Assembly: GCF_004014775.2 (NCBI RefSeq)
Contig: NZ_CP042808.1
Span: forward strand, 2,046,001 to 2,110,000
Source: Acetobacter oryzoeni
GTDB taxonomy: Bacteria; Pseudomonadota; Alphaproteobacteria; Acetobacterales; Acetobacteraceae
Reading direction: 5' to 3'
DNA length: 64,000 nucleotides
This document shows positions 17,426 to 26,031 of this stretch, one piece after another. The first letter of the stretch is position 1; each line of letters opens with the position of its first letter. A program made the position numbers and the translations under genes. The notes beneath the pieces are model-generated. The model had not been told where the DNA came from, ran no database searches, and worked only from the letters and a program-made list of their open reading frames with translations.

Positions 17426-17998
17426 CTATTTTTGTTCTCTACGTGCCAGATCTGCCAATGCCTGTATCTGGCGCGTAAGAAAAGCGCGTGTTCGCTCGTC
17501 TGTCAGTTCCTGCTTGTCTGTATCAAACTTATCCGCTGCCTGACCTATCATGGCTTCTGGCCTGTTCAGCACAAGAGCATCCATAAACACCATGCTCTGG
17601 CGTATGTGATACTGCGCACGTGCACCACCAATCATTCCGGGAGAAACCGTCTGTAATGCAACAGGCTTACGTGCAAATGGTTGCGGCGTAAGACGAGAAA
17701 GCCAATCAAGCGCGTTTTTCAGCACACCCGGCACGGAATAATTATATTCTGGCGTAACAATAATAACGCCGTCGGCTTTCCTAATCTGCTCCCCCATCGC
17801 AAGCACAGCAGCAGGAAAACCCTGCTCCTGCACATCCTGATTATAATGTGGAAACTCAGCAATGGACCCGAGTGCTGAAATAGTTATGCCCTCTGGCGCC
17901 AATGCAGGTAACGTGCGTGCCACAATACCGTTATAAGATGCCTTACGCAGGCTTCCCAACATCGTTACAAAATGTAGAGTTTCTTTTCCCTGCGTCAT
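17426..17998 (-). CDS. NADPH-dependent FMN reductase / NAD(P)H quinone reductase-like
   Basis: 190 residues with the flavodoxin-like fold. The FMN phosphate loop is GSLRKASYNG (residues about 11-20), and VIIVTPEYNYSVPGVLKNALDWLSR is the signature of the chromate/quinone/azo reductase (ChrR, YieF) family. These soluble enzymes use NADPH to reduce FMN or to carry out two-electron reduction of quinones. The gene lies 98 bp after the pirin gene on the same strand; this intergenic stretch includes the palindrome TATTGAACAATA 26 bp before the start codon. Pirin plus FMN reductase with a LysR regulator points to a response to quinones or flavonoids. Confidence 0.88.
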   Translation of the reverse strand: MTQGKETLHFVTMLGSLRKASYNGIVARTLPALAPEGITISALGSIAEFPHYNQDVQEQGFPAAVLAMGEQIRKADGVIIVTPEYNYSVPGVLKNALDWLSRLTPQPFARKPVALQTVSPGMIGGARAQYHIRQSMVFMDALVLNRPEAMIGQAADKFDTDKQELTDERTRAFLTRQIQALADLARREQK

Positions 17999-18023
17999 AT
18001 TTTCTGCCCTAACTTGAAGTCAT

Positions 18024-18035
18024 TATTGAACAATA
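18024..18035. promoter_or_regulatory. Small palindrome upstream of the FMN reductase gene
   Basis: TATTG-AA-CAATA, with 5-bp arms, 26 bp before the start codon. It overlaps AATAGACCG, a 9-mer also present at 15241-15249 upstream of the dehydrogenase gene. It could be a LysR or TetR site. Confidence 0.35.
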
Positions 18036-18096
18036 GACCGCCATGGATGACATGACGTGCAGTCTGCACAATCGTTGCGTGCCATGGCATGAGGTA

Positions 18097-19017
18097 TCAG
18101 GCTGAGATATTGCCAAAATGTCCGCTCTTGAAATCTTCAATCGCCTGACGGATTTCCTCCCGCGTGTTCATGACAAACGGTCCATATCCGGCAATAGGTT
18201 CATTCAACGGTGCGCCAGTTAAAACAAGAAAACTGGAAGGCTGGGTTGCTTGTAATGTTACCTCTGCCCCTTCCCTGCCCAGAAGCGCAAATTGTGCACT
18301 TCCCACTTCTTCCGCACCATTCACAATCAGCTTCCCTTCGAGTGAAACAATGGCTGCGTTATGCCCTGCTGGCAAAGGAAGCGTGATGTGTGCTCCTTCC
18401 TCCAGCTTCCCGTCCCATACATTCAGCGGAGAGAAAATATGCGCAGGTCCGTGTTGGCCTTCATAATCTCCTGCAATAATACGCAAGCTGCCAGTATTGC
18501 CCGGGAATATAACTGCCGGAATATTTCCTGCCTCTATAGTTTGGTAACCTGCCGGCACACCTTTGTCTTTGGCGGGCAAATTCACCCACAACTGCACCAT
18601 CCGAAAATCTCCTCCCGTTTTTGCATAGGTTGGAGAATGAAATTCCTCATGCTGGATGCCATTGCCTGCTGTCATCCACTGCACATCCCCGGGGCCAATA
18701 ATACCGCCACCGCCAGATGAATCACGGTGTTCCACTTCACCATCATAAACAATGGTAACGGTTTCAAACCCTTTGTGTGGATGCTGGCCTACGCCGCGCC
18801 GCTTATCTGTGGGCGCAAATTTATGCGGGCCAGCATAATCTAACAGCAGAAACGGGCTCAGATGCTCACCAAAATCTGTATAGGAAAACAGAGAGCGTAC
18901 GGGAAAACCATCACCAACCCAGTGCCCACGGTCATTTCCATAACGACCAAGAATTTTCTTCTGCATGACTTTTGTCCTGTCTGAAGCAAGAAGCGCTTTT
19001 GCGCCTTGTGTTGACAT
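18097..19017 (-). CDS. Pirin family protein
   Basis: 306 residues, the normal pirin length, with a bicupin fold. The metal-binding cupin motif is seen in GVGQHPHKGFETVTIVYDGEVEHRDSSG, which has the conserved histidines. Bacterial pirins such as YhhW are quercetin dioxygenases; others modulate metabolic enzymes. The C-terminal cupin (GPAHIFSPLNVWDG, LPAGHNAAIVSLEG) is intact. A second in-frame ATG at 18966 is possible. The gene is divergent from a LysR-family regulator across 57 bp, which probably controls it, and is followed by the FMN reductase gene. Confidence 0.9.
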   Translation of the reverse strand: MSTQGAKALLASDRTKVMQKKILGRYGNDRGHWVGDGFPVRSLFSYTDFGEHLSPFLLLDYAGPHKFAPTDKRRGVGQHPHKGFETVTIVYDGEVEHRDSSGGGGIIGPGDVQWMTAGNGIQHEEFHSPTYAKTGGDFRMVQLWVNLPAKDKGVPAGYQTIEAGNIPAVIFPGNTGSLRIIAGDYEGQHGPAHIFSPLNVWDGKLEEGAHITLPLPAGHNAAIVSLEGKLIVNGAEEVGSAQFALLGREGAEVTLQATQPSSFLVLTGAPLNEPIAGYGPFVMNTREEIRQAIEDFKSGHFGNISA

Positions 19018-19074
19018 GAAACATGCACCTTTCTTATCGTCTTATAAAGATTCCTAAATAAAACATTGCGTTGC

Positions 19075-20013
19075 ATGAGCAGGACGATGAGAGACCTTAA
19101 CGACTTTGGATATTTTGTGCAGGTTGTAAAATATGGTGGTTTTTCTGCCGCTGCGCGTGCAACTGGCCTACAAAAATCTCTTCTCAGCCGCCGCATCCGC
19201 CTTTTGGAAGAACGCCTGCATACGCGCCTGATCCAACGCTCATCACGCCACTTTAGTGTTACAGAAACAGGACATCGTTTTTACGAACACTGTATTGCCA
19301 TGTTGGAGGAAGCAGACACGGCAGAGCGCTCTGTAGCCCAACTTCAAAGCGAGCCCTGTGGGCTTGTGCGCCTAAGCTGCCCTGTAGCCTTACTGAACTT
19401 TCAGTTTGGCGCCTTACTTGCCCGCTTTATCATGCTCTATCCGGCCGTAACACTACAGCTTGAAAGCACCAACAGGCGCGTAGATGTTTTAAAAGAAGGC
19501 ATGGATCTTGCAATACGCGTGCGGTTTCCGCCCATTGCATCATCCGATCTTGTAATGCGTACGCTTGATACCAGCACGCAATGTTTAATTGCAGCCCCTA
19601 GCCTTGTACCTCGCCCTCTGGCTTCTCCGGCTGATTTAAACGCCTTTCCCAGCCTGGATTTTCATACCACGCCGGGTTCTCACTCATGGTTGCTCGAAAA
19701 TCAGGAAGGACAAACAGCGACCATTTTCCATGAACCACGATTGGCAACAGACGATATGGCTGTGCTACGTGAAGCTGCCCTTGTAGGTGCAGGTATTGTG
19801 CAAATGCCCACCATGATGGTTTGGCAGGATATTGAAGCAGGGCGCCTCGTACGTGTGCTTCCTGGCTGGCAGCCACAAGCAGGTATTATTCATGCAGTCT
19901 TTCCATCTCGCCGTGGGCTTGTACCCGCTGTTCGCGCTTTACTGGATTTTTTGGCCGCGGAATGCCGCACACAACGCAACCTGGCCACTGAAGCTTTTAA
20001 AACATCCCTCTGA
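19075..20013 (+). CDS. LysR-family regulator of the pirin locus
   Basis: 312 residues from ATG 19075; ATG 19087 is an alternative and gives the typical start MRDLNDFGYFVQVV. The N-terminal helix-turn-helix is GGFSAAARATGLQKSLLSRRIRLLEERL. The rest is the periplasmic-binding-like effector domain of the CrgA/AaeR-type group (LVRLSCPVALLNFQFGALLARF). Such regulators often lie divergent to pirin or quinone-reductase genes and respond to aromatic compounds. The 57-bp gap to the pirin gene should hold the shared promoter and operator. Confidence 0.88.
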   Translation: MSRTMRDLNDFGYFVQVVKYGGFSAAARATGLQKSLLSRRIRLLEERLHTRLIQRSSRHFSVTETGHRFYEHCIAMLEEADTAERSVAQLQSEPCGLVRLSCPVALLNFQFGALLARFIMLYPAVTLQLESTNRRVDVLKEGMDLAIRVRFPPIASSDLVMRTLDTSTQCLIAAPSLVPRPLASPADLNAFPSLDFHTTPGSHSWLLENQEGQTATIFHEPRLATDDMAVLREAALVGAGIVQMPTMMVWQDIEAGRLVRVLPGWQPQAGIIHAVFPSRRGLVPAVRALLDFLAAECRTQRNLATEAFKTSL

Positions 20014-20188
20014 CACAAAACCCTCTTTTCAAAACAGATAACAAAAACATTTTTTCAGAATTGTAAAAACGGAAACCTTATTTGTCGGGAACGTTGTATC
20101 TACACGCCCTACACCAATCAGGCAGACACCCAAAGATCCTGCCATTTTGGATGCGGCTTGTTCCACTACAATATGTATGAGGTTTGTT

Positions 20189-20338
20189 ATGGCCGAAAAG
20201 AAAAACAAAGACAGCAAAAAGCAGGCTCAAGATGAAAAGCTTGATGAGGCTTTGGATGAAAGCTTTCCGGCTAGTGATCCGCCGTCTCAAACGGGTTTTA
20301 CCGGAGATAAAGATCCACCTAAAAAACCCAAGAAATAA
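20189..20338 (+). CDS. Small conserved charged protein (49 aa)
   Basis: 49 residues, very rich in lysine and acidic residues. The core LDEALDESFPASDPPSQTG is a motif found in many short alphaproteobacterial proteins of unknown function. The start at 20189 is chosen because TGAGG lies about seven bases upstream, and the following MAEKKNKDSKKQ begins the compact protein. No signal peptide or membrane segment; probably an unfolded cytoplasmic protein. It stands alone and is followed by a strong hairpin terminator. Function not recognised. Confidence 0.7.
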   Translation: MAEKKNKDSKKQAQDEKLDEALDESFPASDPPSQTGFTGDKDPPKKPKK

Positions 20339-20369
20339 GAATGTTTATCTTTAACGTGCCTTCAAGATA

Positions 20370-20405
20370 GCTCTCTCTTTAGGCAAACATTCCTAAAGAG
20401 AGAGC
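20370..20405. terminator. Strong hairpin between convergent genes
   Basis: Perfect 14-bp arms GCTCTCTCTTTAGG / CCTAAAGAGAGAGC with an 8-base loop. It lies between the small protein gene and the exbD gene, which converge, and probably ends transcription from both sides. U-tracts are poor. Confidence 0.75.
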
Positions 20406-20413
20406 CTCCCTTA

Positions 20414-20854
20414 TTACTTACCGTCAGCGAACTGTTCCTGTCCGACGATTCCGAGTTTTGTGACGCCGAGGCGCTGTGCGTCGGCCATGACGTGGATGAC
20501 GGTTTTGTAGTCAGCCAGACGGTTGGGCTGGAGGTGGAACTCCGGGCGGGAAGCCTCTGGCCCGCTGGCGATCTCACGCAGATGCGCCTGCAGATCGGCC
20601 TCGCCATTGATGGGCTGGCCATTCCAGGTCAGCGAGTTGTCAAAGTCCACAACCAGTGTCACCACAGGTGTTTCTTCCGTGCTGGGCGGCGGGTTGCCCT
20701 GCGGCAGATCAATCGAGACCGCCTGCGTCTGCAACGGGATGGTGATGATCAGCATGATCAGCAGCACCAGCATCACGTCAATCAGCGGCGTGGTGTTGAT
20801 ATCGACAATGCCTTCATCTTCCGTTGTGCTCTCGGAGCCAACATTCATGCCCAT
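20414..20854 (-). CDS. exbD: ExbD/TolR-family biopolymer transport protein
   Basis: 146 residues: a short cytoplasmic start, one membrane helix (INTTPLIDVMLVLLIMLIITIP) and a periplasmic domain. The aspartate in TTPLIDVML is the proton-channel residue conserved in ExbD and TolR. ExbD works with ExbB to couple the proton gradient to TonB. This is the last of four genes tonB-exbB-exbD-exbD. The gene shares the elevated GC content of the block 20414-23040 and uses mainly G/C-ending codons, unlike flanking genes. Confidence 0.92.
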   Translation of the reverse strand: MGMNVGSESTTEDEGIVDINTTPLIDVMLVLLIMLIITIPLQTQAVSIDLPQGNPPPSTEETPVVTLVVDFDNSLTWNGQPINGEADLQAHLREIASGPEASRPEFHLQPNRLADYKTVIHVMADAQRLGVTKLGIVGQEQFADGK

Positions 20855-20908
20855 GGCCTGTGCTCTCCCCCACAGGATGGGGTGGCGTGCTGCGCCACCC
20901 GCCCCTGC

Positions 20909-21328
20909 CTATTTCGGCTTTTCCGTAATGAAATCGATATGGCTGATGCCCGCTTCCTGACACGTCGCCACCAGACGGCCCACACTCTCATAGCGTGTGG
21001 TCACATCTCCGCGGATCTGGATCTGCGGCTGGGGCTTCTGCACCGCCGCCTTCTCCAGCCGGGCCAGAAGATCGGCCCGGTCCCTGATCGGCGTTTCATC
21101 CCAGAAGGTCTGACCATCCGCCGTGACTGCCAAAACCACATTGCTCAGCTTGGTCTGGGTTGGCTGGTTCATGTCCTTGGGCAGCTGCACCTTCACGGTA
21201 TGTGTCGCCACCGGAATGGTGATCAGAAAGATGATCAGCAGCACCAGCATCACATCCACAAGCGGTGTGGTGTTGATGGCGGAGACGACGTCGTCTTCCC
21301 CGCCGCTATCGCCAACCTGCATGCCCAT
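20909..21328 (-). CDS. exbD: ExbD/TolR-family biopolymer transport protein, second copy
   Basis: 139 residues with the same layout as the next gene: membrane helix INTTPLVDVMLVLLIIFLIT including the channel aspartate, then a periplasmic domain (PKDMNQPTQTKLSN). AAGGAGAA precedes the ATG. The two ExbD proteins differ clearly in the periplasmic part, so they may form a hetero-dimer or serve different stoichiometries. Two exbD genes in a row after exbB is a pattern known in several alpha- and gammaproteobacteria. Confidence 0.92.
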   Translation of the reverse strand: MGMQVGDSGGEDDVVSAINTTPLVDVMLVLLIIFLITIPVATHTVKVQLPKDMNQPTQTKLSNVVLAVTADGQTFWDETPIRDRADLLARLEKAAVQKPQPQIQIRGDVTTRYESVGRLVATCQEAGISHIDFITEKPK

Positions 21329-21357
21329 AAGCGTTCTCCTTGCCTTGACCTGAGCGA

Positions 21358-22392
21358 TTAGCCGACGCGGTTGGAAACCGTGGCCGTGGTGGGGGAGTTA
21401 TCCGGGCGCACCACAATCTGATCCACCGCAGCCCCATGACGCACGCCACCGATGAGGATGGACTGCAGGTCAGCAGCAAAGTCACGCACCAGGTCCATGG
21501 CCGTCTTGTTGCGGCGCACCAGCAGGTTGTAGCCCAGAACGGCCGGCACCGCGGTGGCCAGACCAATGGCCGTCATGATCAGGGATTCACCCACGGGCCC
21601 TGCCACCTTGTCGATGGAAGCCTGACCGGCAATGCCGATGGCTGTCAGCGCGTGGTAGATCCCCCACACCGTGCCGAACAGACCGATGAACGGAGAGGTG
21701 GAACCCACGGTGCCCAGAAAGGCCAGACCCTTTTGCAGGCTGTTCTGGATGTTGTTGACCGCGCGCTGGATGGACATGCCCGTCCAGCTATGCAGGTCAA
21801 TGCTTTCCTGCATCGTGCCTTCATGGTGTTCGGCAGCCACAATACCGGTATCGGCGATGTAGCGGAACGGGGATGTGGAAGTGAGTGCGGAAGCACCTTC
21901 CTGAATGCTGTGCTTGGTCCAGAAGCTTTTGGTGGCTTCCTTGGCGGCAGCGAACAGGCGGGCCTGCTCGATGAACTTGGTGATCATGATATACCATGTG
22001 CCCAGGGACATGGTGAGCATGATCAGCAGCACGCCGCGGGCAATGATATCCCCATTGGACCACAGAGCACCCAGACCGTAGGGGTTGGCTTCTTCCTTGG
22101 TGTCTGCTGCAGGTGGCGCCTGTTCGGCCGGGGCGCTGGCAGCAGGTGCAGGCGCTTCTGGCGCCGCAGGGGCTGGGGCTGCATCCGGTGTGGCGGCAGG
22201 TGCCGGTGCGGAAGATGGCGCCGCATCAGGAGCCGGGGCCGTGGCTGCGGGTGCGGGTGCTGCGGGCGCGGCATCCTGCGCAAAAGCCGCAACTGGGGCT
22301 GCAGTGCTCATCAGCAGCGCCAGAGCCGGAGCCGCAAGACCTGACACAAAAGAACGGGGCAGTCTGGTCATCTTCCTCATAATCCTCATCAT
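21358..22392 (-). CDS. exbB: MotA/TolQ/ExbB proton channel protein with Ala/Pro-rich N-terminal extension
   Basis: 344 residues. The N-terminus is a signal-like stretch (residues 1-38, ending VAAFAQ), followed by an Ala/Pro-rich segment at 37-98, then the ExbB core with three membrane helices. These include the helix at about 119-138 and FLGTVGSTSPFIGLFGTVWGIYHAL, with the conserved channel segment. ExbB multimerises with ExbD in the inner membrane to power TonB. The Ala/Pro linker would be periplasmic. A start at the ATG of codon 5 or 8 is also possible. Strongly GC-rich by comparison with its neighbours. Confidence 0.92.
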   Translation of the reverse strand: MMRIMRKMTRLPRSFVSGLAAPALALLMSTAAPVAAFAQDAAPAAPAPAATAPAPDAAPSSAPAPAATPDAAPAPAAPEAPAPAASAPAEQAPPAADTKEEANPYGLGALWSNGDIIARGVLLIMLTMSLGTWYIMITKFIEQARLFAAAKEATKSFWTKHSIQEGASALTSTSPFRYIADTGIVAAEHHEGTMQESIDLHSWTGMSIQRAVNNIQNSLQKGLAFLGTVGSTSPFIGLFGTVWGIYHALTAIGIAGQASIDKVAGPVGESLIMTAIGLATAVPAVLGYNLLVRRNKTAMDLVRDFAADLQSILIGGVRHGAAVDQIVVRPDNSPTTATVSNRVG

Positions 22393-22461
22393 CAGGGCCC
22401 GATCCGGCAGGGTATGGCCATTATGGGCCGGGCAATCCGTTATTGTGTTCGTAAGCTGATC

Positions 22462-23205
22462 TTAGTCATCCAGCTTGAAGTGGATGACATAGACCTTGTG
22501 CAGTTCCTTCACCGGCACACCATTGCGCATGGCCGGGCGATAACGGGCCTTGTGCACGTAATCCAACGCCGCCTGGGCAAAGGCCTGACCACCAGAGACC
22601 GACTGCACCTGGCAGTTGCTGGTCATGCCCGTGGGTTCCACATCACATGCAACCGTCACGCGGCCCTCGATGTTGTCTTCCTCCATTTCTGGGGGATAGA
22701 CCGGCTGCACATGGTTAAGCGGTGCCGTTCCGGCCGTGGTGTCTGGCGCATCGGATGACGGTGCGCTGGCTGCGGGTTCGGTGGCGGCAGGTGGCGCCTT
22801 GGCCGTTTTGGTCTGTGGGGGTGCCGGATGTTTGGGGGGCGCCTTGGCCACATGCTTGATGGGCGGCTTGGGCGGCGGTGGCACCTTGATCTTGGGCGGT
22901 GGAATGAACGGCGGCGGCGGCTCTGCCATCACCGGCGGTGGCGGCGGCGGTGGAGGTGGCGGCGGTGGCGGCTGAGGTGGTGGCAGCACTTCCGTCTGAA
23001 TGGGCGGGTGTTCAACGGGCACGCTCGCCTTCGTGCCCATCCCATACATCAGCCCCCACACACCAGCTCCATGCAAAAGAAGAACCGCTATAAGCGCACC
23101 AGCCCCAACCGCACCACCAGCGCGAAGAACATAACGCTCCTTCCCCTCTGTTCGTTGAGCAGCGTCACTTTCCAGCTTTTCGGAGTGTTCTGAAATATTC
23201 TGCAT
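22462..23205 (-). CDS. tonB: TonB energy-transducing protein
   Basis: 247 residues from ATG 23205; an in-frame ATG at 23271 would add 22 residues. It has one N-terminal membrane helix (VGAGALIAVLLLHGAGVWGL), a long proline-rich periplasmic spacer with about 13 consecutive prolines, and a C-terminal TonB domain (VQPVYPPEMEEDNIEGRVTV, ALDYVHKARYRPAMRNG). It transmits energy from ExbB-ExbD to outer-membrane receptors; one is encoded just downstream. The first 50 codons are of ordinary base composition, while the rest is GC-rich like exbB-exbD. Confidence 0.92.
   Translation of the reverse strand: MQNISEHSEKLESDAAQRTEGKERYVLRAGGAVGAGALIAVLLLHGAGVWGLMYGMGTKASVPVEHPPIQTEVLPPPQPPPPPPPPPPPPPVMAEPPPPFIPPPKIKVPPPPKPPIKHVAKAPPKHPAPPQTKTAKAPPAATEPAASAPSSDAPDTTAGTAPLNHVQPVYPPEMEEDNIEGRVTVACDVEPTGMTSNCQVQSVSGGQAFAQAALDYVHKARYRPAMRNGVPVKELHKVYVIHFKLDD
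22927..22990. repeat. GGC/GGT-type low-complexity tract coding polyproline
   Basis: A tract of GGC, GGT and GGA triplets on the plus strand encodes the run of prolines in TonB on the minus strand. Replication slippage could change its length in steps of three, altering the reach of the TonB spacer. Confidence 0.7.
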
Positions 23206-23309
23206 TATGCTCTCGCTGTTTTTGCACTGGCTTGGGCTATTTGTTTCAACAACCCAAGATGTGTCAGCCATGGTTCCAAAGGCTTAAATGTGAACACCTT
23301 CCTTTCCCT

Positions 23310-25781
23310 TTAGAAATCCAAAGAAGTTTTCACATAATACATCCCGCCGCTGAACCCATACGGAGAATAGGATGCGTATTTGGCAAGACCTTGCTGGGTA
23401 TTGGCAATGGAGCTTGGCACACGGGTAGGATGCTTATTTCCTACATTGTTAGCCCCAATACCCACAGTCCACCGCGGGAAAATTTTATAGTCAACTTCCA
23501 GATTGGTAATAAAGCCCGGATTCTGCTGGAACGGTACACTGCCCGCCCCTGTTGGGGATGCCATATAGACAATGGAACCATACCGAAGTTCCTGCGCCAT
23601 AAAGGACCACTTTCCACGCGTCCAATTGACGCTGATCTGCTCACGATTTTTGGGAGCAGAGTGCAACACCATCATCTTGGTATATTCATTTACCAGATCA
23701 GACTTTGCAGAACGAATTTCGTTGTCCGAGAAGTTGATCCCCATAGCAAAGCGGAACTGACCAAGATTTTTTGTGTGCAGGGTATAATCTGCACTCAAAT
23801 CGCCACCAAATGTCTGCGTATTATACAGGTTTGCATAATATGAGAGTGAGGTTGCGCTTTCCAGATTTGCGTTTTTCAGCATTTCCAGAAGAACAGAGTC
23901 ATTCTGATCTACCGAATAGGTTTTTGTGCTCCCCATTCTGCCGTTAATGGCAATGTAATAGAGGTTGCCTGTTACGTGGAAATCATCAACCGGCGTGGAA
24001 TCAAAACCGATTGAGTAGCTACGAGAATATTCCCCTTTCATGCTGCCCGCACCAAGATATTTAGCAATCTGGCTGCCTGCAGGAATCTGGTCTACCGTAT
24101 AGCCAGGATACGGCGCAGAATAGAAGTAGTTCATCGCACCCAAGGTAGGTGGACGATACCCCGTATTCACATTCGCACGGATCGCCCAACGCTTATTAAA
24201 GTTGTAGCGCGTGCCAACAGACCCTGTTTCCACTGTTGCAATGTTATTATAGCTGCCAACACGGCCACCCAATGTCCATTCCCACTGCTTGGTCACGTAG
24301 AAATCAAGATTGACATTACCTTCATAAACATCGCGGTTCTGATAGGTTGCCGCCATGGGAACGTTACCAGGGTGATCTGTTGCGCCCATCCCGCTCCATG
24401 AGGCCATTTCACCTTCAACCATCTGGAAAGTATCGTGGCGATATTCACCACCAAACCGCAGATTGATAGGCCGTGGCGCCCAATCTGGACGGAACGAACG
24501 AGAACCACGCAGGCCAGCCGTTAACTCTGTTGCAACTGAAGCACCATCATAAAAAGATGTTTGCGTGCTGCCGGGTATGGAAACGTTTTCAGAATTGGTA
24601 GTGCGGTAATTCTGCTTATCACGTGCGTAGGTTACATAAGCATCCCATGCAAAACCAAACTTGCGGGCCTTGATGCCGTTATCCGTTTCAAAATCCAGCT
24701 GATCCATTGCAATATAAGGCTGGTTACCAGCTGGATACAGGTCTGGATTGATCCACTCATCAGACGCCGTGTTGGCACGGTAGGTTTCAGGCACGTTGGC
24801 ACGTCTGTGAGAAAACGTGGAAGTGCTGTAGAAATTGAACCCGCTACTTGCCAACGGCACAGACATGTTTTCGCTGATAGTTTCCAGTGTGGATTTAGGA
24901 ATACCTAGCCCACGCTGAACATTGCGGTTTGCCGTTTCATTTCTGGAATCATCAAACATTGTCCCATAAAAATCGCCGCCACGTGTGGTTGGCAATTGAT
25001 GAGAAATCTGCGCTGCAAGATCCAGATAGCCACCATTATGACCCAGCGCCATACCGTAGTTAGCCGAGCCATCCAAGGCCTGACCATCACCTGCATAATA
25101 ACCACTGTTCTTAAAATTAACGCTGCCACCATGCGTATTGTGCTTGAGCACAATGTTTACAGCACCGGCAATGGCATCCTGCCCATAAAGGGCCGAAGCA
25201 CCTTCTGTAACAACTTCAATATGATCAATGGCAGATACTGGAATGAGAGAAATATCAGCAGGCTCACTCCCCCAGTTTGTGCCAGAGTTTGAATTGAAGT
25301 TGGCCCCGATATGCCGGCGATGACCATTCACCAAAATTAGCGTATCATCAGGAGATTGCCCACGCAGCTGCATAGTCTGCACAAATGAACTGGCACCACC
25401 ACCTGGCAAAGCTGCTGTTGTAATAGCCGGGTTTGCCTGTGCCAGAGCAGAGAGCACGTTTGTCTGGCCTGTTTTTAACAGTTCAGCACCCGTCACCACA
25501 GTAACCTGCGTCGTACTATGCTTTTGCGTTACCGGAGAAAATACAGAGTTGCTGGAATGTCCACCAACTTCAACAGCCTCTTCACCACCACGCAATGCCG
25601 CAAGATTTTTGGTGCGTCGGGTTGGCGCTGCTTTTGCACTTTTGGTTTTTTTTACAAGAACCTTTTGTGGGTTTGCTGTTGCAGATGTTGTATCTGCAGC
25701 AAACCCACTTTCTGCCGGAATGAGAGCACCGAATGCCACACTCGCGACAAGCGACAATTCAAACTTTGAGATCCTGGCCAT
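23310..25781 (-). CDS. TonB-dependent outer-membrane receptor
   Basis: 823 residues with a signal peptide (cleavage likely after ESGFA), a plug domain and a beta-barrel ending in the aromatic C-terminus KTSLDF. Plug landmarks are TTQVTVVTGAELLKTGQTNVLSALAQANPAI, MQLRGQSPDDTLILVNGHRRH and IDHIEVVTEGASALYGQDAIAGAVNIVL. No TonB box is obvious, but VEVGGHSSNSVFSP precedes the plug. Such receptors import iron chelates, vitamin B12, sugars or other large nutrients. It lies 104 bp upstream of tonB-exbB-exbD-exbD with all genes on one strand. The substrate is not evident from sequence. Confidence 0.9.
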   Translation of the reverse strand: MARISKFELSLVASVAFGALIPAESGFAADTTSATANPQKVLVKKTKSAKAAPTRRTKNLAALRGGEEAVEVGGHSSNSVFSPVTQKHSTTQVTVVTGAELLKTGQTNVLSALAQANPAITTAALPGGGASSFVQTMQLRGQSPDDTLILVNGHRRHIGANFNSNSGTNWGSEPADISLIPVSAIDHIEVVTEGASALYGQDAIAGAVNIVLKHNTHGGSVNFKNSGYYAGDGQALDGSANYGMALGHNGGYLDLAAQISHQLPTTRGGDFYGTMFDDSRNETANRNVQRGLGIPKSTLETISENMSVPLASSGFNFYSTSTFSHRRANVPETYRANTASDEWINPDLYPAGNQPYIAMDQLDFETDNGIKARKFGFAWDAYVTYARDKQNYRTTNSENVSIPGSTQTSFYDGASVATELTAGLRGSRSFRPDWAPRPINLRFGGEYRHDTFQMVEGEMASWSGMGATDHPGNVPMAATYQNRDVYEGNVNLDFYVTKQWEWTLGGRVGSYNNIATVETGSVGTRYNFNKRWAIRANVNTGYRPPTLGAMNYFYSAPYPGYTVDQIPAGSQIAKYLGAGSMKGEYSRSYSIGFDSTPVDDFHVTGNLYYIAINGRMGSTKTYSVDQNDSVLLEMLKNANLESATSLSYYANLYNTQTFGGDLSADYTLHTKNLGQFRFAMGINFSDNEIRSAKSDLVNEYTKMMVLHSAPKNREQISVNWTRGKWSFMAQELRYGSIVYMASPTGAGSVPFQQNPGFITNLEVDYKIFPRWTVGIGANNVGNKHPTRVPSSIANTQQGLAKYASYSPYGFSGGMYYVKTSLDF

Positions 25782-25933
25782 CGCATCACCCTCAAATCCG
25801 GTAGGATTAAGAAAATATCGTATGAAATTATGATACGGTTCCGTTACGTTTTGACGTCATATTTAATATTGATATATCTCCCCTGCGCTCAAGGCAGAGC
25901 TTATATCTCTCGGTAAAACCGAGGTTTTGCATA

Positions 25934-25980
25934 ATAAAAAATCCCCGCAAAGCTGCGCTTACAGCTTTCACGGGGGCTTT
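25934..25980 (-). terminator. Rho-independent terminator of the downstream MFS gene
   Basis: Minus-strand hairpin: GCCCCCGTGAAAGCTG on one side and CAGCTTTGCGGGG on the other (AAAGCTG/CAGCTTT perfect core), followed by ATTTTTTATT. It lies 55 bases past the stop codon of the transporter. Confidence 0.85.
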
Positions 25981-26031
25981 CCTATGCAATCAATAGATAC
26001 TCCTAAGTATCTATATTTCTCTTTTAAGCAC

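Noticed and set aside
18057..18069. Palindrome GTGCAG-T-CTGCAC between pirin and the FMN reductase gene
   Set aside because: Single short palindrome without a T-tract or second copy; chance cannot be excluded.
20492..22460. Long plus-strand open frames (up to 302 codons) opposite exbD/exbB
   Set aside because: High GC content removes stop codons in the antisense frame; translations are low-complexity and have no start signals, while the minus-strand proteins are clear.
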